Source of the DNA: Theristus sp. LFF4_11 | Taxonomy: Eukaryota > Nematoda > Chromadorea > Monhysterida > Xyalidae | Direction: 5' to 3' | DNA: 64,000 nucleotides | NCBI GenBank assembly: GCA_030248135.1 | Contig: JASANC010001184.1 | Span: forward strand, 62,001 to 126,000 | In this document: positions 57,437 to 64,000 of the stretch, piece after piece | How positions within the stretch are numbered: the stretch's first letter is position 1 | Layout: each line of letters begins with the position of its first letter | Made by a program: the position numbers and the translations under genes | Notes under the pieces: model-generated | Database searches by the model: none | What the model saw: only the letters and a program-made list of their open reading frames with translations | Told to the model about the DNA's origin: nothing

Positions 57437-58289
57437 CCCCCCCAAAATTTTCTGCACACCCTAAATTTTTTTTCGAAAATCATGATTTTTTGTCTATAAA
57501 GTCGATTTGTATACATTCTTAAAAGTGATTTTTTTGATTTTTGATCTGAGGTTGCTTGTAATGAGTCATTGTAGGCTCCTAATCCTAAACCTAATCCTAA
57601 TCCTAAGCCAAGCCTTTTTGATAAGGTGAAAATGATCAATTTAGTTTTTGCATTTTTTTCTTTCCTGTGTTTTGGAGGAGGAGCACCGGAACTGCAGATG
57701 CAGCTGTTTTAATAATGATGCATTACGTATAAAGTCTATAATATAAGCTGAATATATGATAACTTGACCATCTTCATTGTAATTTCAAAGATTTTGCAGC
57801 TAAATTTAGCGTTTTTCCTTTAAAATTTAAGCGAAAAAATTTCATGGGGGGGTGGGGGGTGGACCCCCCCACAGAAAATTTTGAAAAAATGCACCCCCCC
57901 CCATGGGACCCCCCTGGGGGGGGGTCCCACGTTACCATAGGTTGGACCCCCCCCTCACTTTTTGGGCGGCACCCCCCTCCCCACGGCACCATACCCCCCC
58001 CCGGGCCCCCCCCTTCGAAAATTTGTTTGGGCCCACGGTACTGGCACGGGCACCCCCCAGAAATTTTTCTACAATAGTGCACCCCCCATGGCCCACGCCT
58101 GGGGGGTGTCACTGTACCATGACTGACACCCCCCCACTGAAAAATTTTCGGCACCCCCCCCCCCCCACGTGACGACACCCCCCTCTCGAAAATTTGTTTT
58201 CGCCTTCGGTACTGATCTGGAGCGGTTTTAATAAAGCAGGCCAACCAACCCTACCCCCTTCTCACCTGAGGTCCCGCTTTCGCTACTGC
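57437..58289. repeat. homopolymer-punctuated dispersed repeat, cluster 6, up to the SNX leader
   Basis: Same words as other clusters, with an inverted TTAGG-like stretch (CCTAATCCTAAACCTAATCC) near 57576-57605. It ends with a segment matching the word at about 48976-49013. Confidence 0.7.
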
Positions 58290-58329
58290 ACAAGACAACT
58301 GACAACACAAATAAAACGGTGAAATCAAA
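58262..58329 (+). promoter_or_regulatory. SNX upstream leader shared with the island repeat
   Basis: GAGGTCCCGCTTTCGCTACTGCAC just upstream of the SNX ATG is the reverse complement, nearly perfectly, of a word in the dispersed repeat at about 48987-49013. The first SNX exon therefore begins in or next to repeat-derived sequence. No TATA box is obvious. Confidence 0.5.
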
Positions 58330-61300
58330 ATGTCGACCGCACCGCCTGTGTTAGTGGATGACGATGAGGAGGACATATTCGCTTCTCCCGCAGCGGTGAG
58401 TCGAGTCGTGAAAATAAATAAGGGCTGGCTCTGCTCTGCGTTTTCACTCACACTAATCGCCGTCCGAGTTAATTTGGAGTTTGGTTTCCTTGTGCATTTA
58501 GTTTGAATAACAAAATAATGCATGCATTGGCTAATACATTTTCGGTCTCAACTAGGGTTGGCACAGGAAAAAAACGGTTTCTTTTCCGTTTTAAAACCGG
58601 TTTTTTTCCAGTTTTTTTCTTGAAAAAATAAAGAACCGGTTTTTTACCTTAAAAATTTTCAAACTTCGTGGTCAAAAATCACAACTCTTCGTTTGATTGA
58701 TAAAATGTAAAATTATATTTTTGAAAAAACGGTGCAGTGAACTGTATCGAACTGAACTGGGGAAGCACCATTTTGCAGAAGCTTTTGTGGCAAGGGTCAA
58801 GTGAAATACGATGAAAACAAGGTGACTGCTAAACTAAGTGCATATGCAGACTAACTGACGATGTTGTCGATTTGCAAAGGGTAACTGATGAAATGTTATT
58901 TTTCAAACGCAATCCGCCACCGGTTTCACTTTGCAGTTCTGCAAATTTCGCCCCCTAATCGGGGTCAGCTATCCGGTCTCCTTGCAACCGTCCCTCCCCG
59001 CTCCCCACACCTACACGGTCACTGCCCAGTCTTTGTTTTCAATTTATTGAACGTGCTGCCCTGGAAACCAATAAAAGCGAAATTAATTTTATTTGAAACA
59101 AAAAATTGGGTAGCATTTGGTGGCAAAAATAGCATATTGGGTCGGTTGTATGCCCGAAAACAGCATTTTACGCTGCTCAAAATCACTAATTTTGATGTAT
59201 TTCCTATTTTGAGTTCAAGATGCCAAGTTCTGAAAAGTTTAGGAGCTGGGAAGCATTCGGTTTTTTATGGTTTTAAAACGGTTTTAAAACGGAAAAGAAA
59301 CCGGTTTTTTCCTGGCAATATAAAAAACCGGTTTTTTACCAACTCTAGTCTCAACATACTTATTGCAATTCAGTTCAATTTTAGATTTTTTTCAGAAGTT
59401 ATGAACGATGGAGACAGTGTTAAAAAGAATACAAAAGTCAGTTGGACAGTTGTTGGTAGCGGTTCCGTGCATAAACTAATTGAGTCTGTAATGCATTCAT
59501 ATAGCATACACGACACTATTTCTAAACGTGTAACCATTTTTAAGTATCGTGTCCGTGCGTACGCACAAAAACTAATTGCTAAATCCTTGACAGAAGTGAC
59601 GGAGTCCTTAACGGACATTTTTATTTTAGGCGCCGGCTGCGACGGCGGCCACTGCACATAAAGTCGATCAGGCATCTGATTTATTTGACGGTACAGTGTG
59701 GTTACGTTATTTTGCGTGTGTTGTGTACCAAGAAAAACTCATTGTCTCTGATAATTTCAGACGCACACGATGAAATTGATTTGAATGACGATGACGTGCC
59801 TGCACCAGTTGTCACCAGCGCAAATCTGGAGCTGACGGATTCTAGAGGTTTTTTCGAAGTCATTTTAGTGTTGTTATTGCTATGGTTATTTGGCTGTCGA
59901 CCCTGATTTCAAATACGCTTTTGTGGTTTTGTCGCGTCGCTGGTAGTTTTCAACTGTTTAGACGACACGAACACGCCGCCGCTGATTTCTGAGCGTGACA
60001 GTTTGGAGGAGGCAAACAGCAAACTGCACCAACGACGCACTCCTTCGCCGTCCGCTCCGCCAGACACGCACAAATCGCCCGAGGCAACCATAAATGGTAA
60101 TATCGCAAAGTCATCTGAACATTCAACCAGAGCCATTGCGCAAGCAAATCAACCTTTGAATTTGAGCGGTTGAATTTTGTTATAACTGCTGAGTGCGAAC
60201 AAACGGGCGTGTTTTGTTCAGTTGGATGATGAGGAGTTACCCGATCCATATTTTGTAGAACAACACACAAAGTGTGGGGCACGCCTTTTTACCGATCACC
60301 TAAAATTGTAACTGTGCTTCGCCGATCTCTTGTAATTCAGTTTGTGTACTCAGTGAATATTAGCAGAAGAATCAAGTTTGACAACAGGGTGTTTTGCAGC
60401 TTCAGCGGAGCCAACAGCGGTGTACAACAATGCGATCGCTGCGCCCATGGTGTCCACGTTGAACAAGTCACCCGAAGGACTCGTCGAGCCATCGGCACCG
60501 CCTCAATCAAGCGGTGGTTTAGGTGCGCTTTGTTGTGATGATCGTGTTTTTCAAAGCAAATGTGTGTATCATCGACAAAGGAAACTAGTTTCAATCATTA
60601 TGTGACAAGTAAAAATCGCCTTAGTGACTCGGACCTAATTGGGGAACACGGATCACTGCCATTTTTGAATTCCGGCGTCATGCATAAAACTGTTTACCTA
60701 TCTATGCGCGCATTGAGTCTTGGGAGCAAAATAACAGATTATACATGTACACCATAGTTGTTCTAGGGGGGGGGGCCTGGGGGGGCCGCCCCCCCCAAAA
60801 ATTTTTCGAATCTATCTCTATCAGAAAGGGTTTTTCGGCTCAGCTATTATCTATCCAAAAAAAATTCTCAGCCAGCTATCTATCTGAAAATTTTTATCTT
60901 CGAAGACATAAAATGAGTCAATTTTTCACCAAAATTGACCATTTTTGCTTGAAATTCTTGAAAATTTCGCTAATTTTAGTTAAAATATGCGTTTATACTT
61001 GATTTTTAGCATGTTTTAAGCATTATTTAGCTGTTTTTATAGCTTTTTAGCGTTTTAGCTATCTATCTATCTAATTTCAAAATTTTGACCGCCCCCCCCC
61101 CCAAAGTCACATGGCCCCCCCCGCGGCCCCCCCCCCCCAAAAATTTTCCAGCTATCTATCTATCTGGAAAATTTGCTCCAGCTATCTATATCGGCCCCCC
61201 AACCCCCCCGGCTCTGGAACAACTATGATGTACACAATTACCGGTATTTCTTTGTGTGGTTTGACGGAATGCAGATTTTGCTGCGAGCTCGGCGCCAGCG

Positions 61301-63855
61301 ACGCAGCCGCCGTCTGTCGCTCCGTCACGCCCATCGAGAGATCGTGAGCAACGCACAGACGAAAGGGTGAGTGCTGGCTGGATGCACTGTTATTGTGGTG
61401 CTCATGGTGATGAGTGACTGCTTCAGCAATCACTAAAGTGTGCAACGCAGCTTTCTTTCAGGCGGATGTGCTGCCCGAGTACAAGTACGAGCTCGACGTG
61501 ACTGAGTACGAGCGGCGTGGCGAAGGCATGTCCGCCTATGTCGCATACAAGATCGTCTTCAAGGTCGCCTCGTAAACAGACGTTTTTTATAATGCTGTTC
61601 TGTTCGTTTACACCATTCAGAAAATCACGAGCGTGTGCGTTTCTGTATTTCAACATGAACAGCCAGGGGAGGAGCACAGTGTTTGCTTTGTGTGCAGCCT
61701 CGCAACGTGCCGATGTTCTCAAAGTCGCAGTACGAAGTGTGGCGACGCTTCAGCGACTTTCTCGGTCTGCACGAGAAACTCAGCGAGAAGCACGCGCACG
61801 CAGGCCGCATTGTGCCCCCTGCGCCTGAGAAAAACGTCGTCAGTAAGTCGAAACACGTGTTCTCGTTACAATGTAATCTGGTTGACGTGACGCCGGTGCA
61901 GCCAATTGAACGACAATCACACTGGCACACAAACGCACAGGCAGCACGCGCACAAAAGTGACCGATGAGGAGAGCTCGAACACGAACGATTTCCTGGAGC
62001 GACGTCGTTTCTCGTTGGAGCGTTTCATCCGTCGTACCGCTCAACATCCGGTGCTACTCACGGTGTGTGTTGTGTTGTTGAATGTAAGAGAATGTGATCT
62101 GGCTGCACGGCTGCAAGATCATTGGTTGCATTTTGCGACAGGACGTGGACTTCCGCGACTTTGTGACGCTCGAGGCGGAGCTGCCGCGCGCCACCAACAC
62201 GTCTGCGCTCAGTGGGGCCGGCATAAAACGAATGTTCACACGAGTGGGCGATGCGCTCAACAAGATCACTGCTAAAATGGATGAAACCGACCGAGTGAGG
62301 GGCAGACATTTACGGCAGTTGTGGTGTGGCGTGCGCAACCGCTATATAGTGCAATAAAAACGCATCTCTGCATTTAAATATTTTTGTAATTCTGACTGTA
62401 TAGGACATTTCTTTACGTTTTCCATGCAACCTTTTTATTTTACCATTTTCAGTGGTTCGAAGAAAAGCAGGCCGAGGTTGAGACGCTGTACGAAACGCTT
62501 GACAAATTGCACGTCAGTGCTGAAGCATTGCTCCATTATCGACGAGGCTCGTTTTTTAAAGTTTTGATTTTTATGTGAGTGAAAACTGTCTGTATTCGAA
62601 AACTGACATCTGGTATTAATTAGCCTTCACCCCGCACACAACTATGATTCATCGCCATTTTCAGCCTGGGGTTTCTTTCAGAGCTTGCCGCTGGCACAGA
62701 GTCCTACTCAAAGAATCTGTCCATGTTGGCTGCATGCGAGGAAAACACGGCACTGTCGCGTGCTTTGGCTCAACTTGCTGAGACGCAGGAGAAAATTGGA
62801 CTGTTGCAACGTGACCAGGCTGAGAAGGACTTTTACTTGTTTTCGGAGATGCTTCGCGATTATCTCGGGATGCTGGGCGCTGTCAGGGTCAGTGTGGCTT
62901 GCCATAGGTTGCTAAGTGCAACAGCACGTTCATTGGCTGCATTCTGTTATCATAAGACTGTATTGTATACTGTAAGATCAGTTTGGCCATCAGTTGAATT
63001 GGAAATGCAAGTGAAGTACCATTTTTGACACAAAAACAATGTTCATTGATAATCTGCATTTTTCACTGCAGAAAACACCCAGTCTGCAACGGTGAAATAT
63101 CAGAGTGGCAAATTGTGAGAATTGAAAAAAGAAAAACAATTTGCATTTGAAACAATAAATTCGCTGAATTTGAAGCAAGTGTTCTAATAGTGTTGCAATT
63201 TTCAGCACGAAACATCTCAGCACAAGTTATGTTGAAGTTGTTGGAACCTTTTTGGCCCACATAAAGAAAATAACCTTGACCAACAACAAATTCTCCAAGT
63301 CCAACTTGAATGATTCACCACTTTCCACTTGAACGATAAACAACATGAGATGCAAGTGACGTGCTGCATGCTCGCAGCAACGGTCTTTCAACTTGGAAAC
63401 ACACGATTGGCAAACGCACTGCGGGCGTTGTCCATTTCAGGCGACCTTCTACGAGCGCACCAAGGTTTGGCACAACTGGCAGGCAGCCGAGGTGAATCTG
63501 AATCGTAAACGAGAGTCGAAGACTCGCTTCGAGCTCGCTGGCAAGTCCGACAAAGTGCCGCAGGCAAAAGCCGAATGTGAAGAGGTCAGCTTGCAAAAGA
63601 CTCTCACTTCGATTTGGCGTTTCGATTTCATATCAACGACGCTTGTTGTCCTCAAACTGAGCTGCTAAAATTCTCAATGTGACTTACTGTTGTCGTTTCG
63701 AGGCTGAAAAACGTGTCGCCGAATGTGAAGAGGAGTTCGAGAAGATCAGCAAAATGATTCGTGGCGAGATGCAACGGTTTGACGCACAGCGCATCCGCGA
63801 CTTCAAGAGCATGTTCGTTAAGTACCTGGAGTCGATGTCGCTCAGTCAACAACAG
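58330..63855 (+). CDS. sorting nexin 1/2 (PX-BAR), 14 exons, C-terminus off the right edge
   Basis: SNX1/2 is the membrane-bending, PI3P-binding part of the SNX-BAR/retromer endosome-to-Golgi sorting machinery. Exons: 58330-58395, 59630-59690, 59761-59847, 59962-60096, 60400-60522, 61275-61343, 61451-61563, 61698-61842, 61959-62062, 62142-62294, 62453-62546, 62682-62887, 63441-63584, 63703-63855 (551 codons). Acidic, Pro-rich N-terminus (MSTAPPVLVDDDEEDIF); PX domain (WRRFSDFLGLHEKLSEKH, PPAPEK, FLERRRFSLERF); BAR domain (ALSGAGIKRMF, ENTALSRALAQLAETQEKI, QAEKDFYLFSEMLRDYL, CEEEFEKISKMIRGEMQRF). About 25 C-terminal residues are missing. Exons 5-7 are the least certain: exon 5 may end at 60516, and the phase-1 exit of exon 5 forces the CGCAG acceptor at 61450. 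The exon 11/12 junction has two readings (see findings). Confidence 0.92.
58553..59347. mobile_element. hAT-like element, TAGGG(A/T)TGG family, copy 2 (SNX intron 1)
   Basis: Termini TAGGGTTGGCA and TACCAACTCTA, with a perfect 8-bp target duplication GTCTCAAC (58545-58552, 59348-59355). Subterminal AAACGGTTTCTTTTCC and ACCGGTTTTTT words relate it to the element at 14113. The 795-bp interior has no recognisable transposase. Confidence 0.85.
60753..61227. mobile_element. hAT-like MITE, CATAGTTGTTC family, copy 4 (SNX intron 5)
   Basis: 475 bp, same orientation as copy 3, with a perfect 8-bp target duplication ATGTACAC (60745-60752, 61228-61235). It ends only about 47 bp before the exon 6 acceptor, so it occupies the region where the branch point would lie. 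Confidence 0.92.
62888..63440 (+). other. SNX intron 12, no feature seen
   Basis: AT-rich, no exon-like or repeat signal identified. Confidence 0.5.
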
Positions 63856-64000
63856 GTTTGCTCTTCGTTATTTTGTTACGATCAATTTGTTGGGTTCTGC
63901 GACTATTCGTTTGCAAACGTTGAAAGCATATGTTTCAATCTTTATGTGGCATTTCAGAACAGCCTAAGACATTGACAAATTTTCGCGTTCATTCAGTCAT

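Noticed and set aside
1..64000. CRISPR arrays, bacterial operons, rRNA genes
   Set aside because: No regularly spaced short repeats, Shine-Dalgarno-linked gene strings or rRNA-like sequence; the DNA is eukaryotic.

Overview
The window is animal nuclear DNA. It has spliced genes with mostly GT-AG introns, GC-richer exons in AT-richer introns, and at least ten families of eukaryotic mobile element. The four recognised genes (talin, PRPF31, ariadne-1, sorting nexin 1/2) are single-copy metazoan genes. Short introns and TTTCAG-type acceptors suit a protostome invertebrate, but I cannot decide between nematode, arthropod or another phylum. All exon boundaries below were placed by hand from splice sites, reading-frame continuity and remembered family conservation; none was checked against a database.

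Layout. (1) 286-20840, minus: talin in 41 constant exons (2399 codons), running off the left edge inside the last rod bundle, plus a 63-bp in-frame cassette exon at the R1/R2 junction. Its introns hold small inverted-repeat elements and an 81-nt hairpin. (2) 20906-30671: about 10 kb with no recognisable gene. (3) 30841-33876, minus: PRPF31 (U4/U6 snRNP Prp31), 8 exons, 523 aa. (4) 35376-40541, minus: ariadne-1 RBR E3 ubiquitin ligase, 13 exons, 530 aa; intron 9 holds a MULE-like foldback element and a tRNA-derived SINE. (5) About 40.7-58.3 kb: an island of nested mobile elements built on a dispersed repeat broken up by long C and G homopolymers. Into it went a miniature LTR element carrying a novel 194-aa ORF, a Helitron-like element inside one LTR of that element, hAT-like MITEs, and a Ty3/gypsy element whose two LTRs look identical and whose Pol is internally deleted in frame. 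(6) 58330-63855, plus: sorting nexin 1/2 (PX-BAR), 14 exons, running off the right edge.

The genes do not form a pathway. Talin, PRPF31 and ariadne-1 lie in series on the minus strand, and SNX diverges from ariadne-1 across the repeat island. The SNX leader abuts, and shares sequence with, that island repeat. The best-supported new observations are structural: a four-copy hAT-like MITE family (three copies with perfect 8-bp target duplications), a Helitron-in-LTR-in-repeat nest resolved to the base, the talin cassette exon, and a gypsy Gag with an internally duplicated N-terminal domain and no zinc knuckle.
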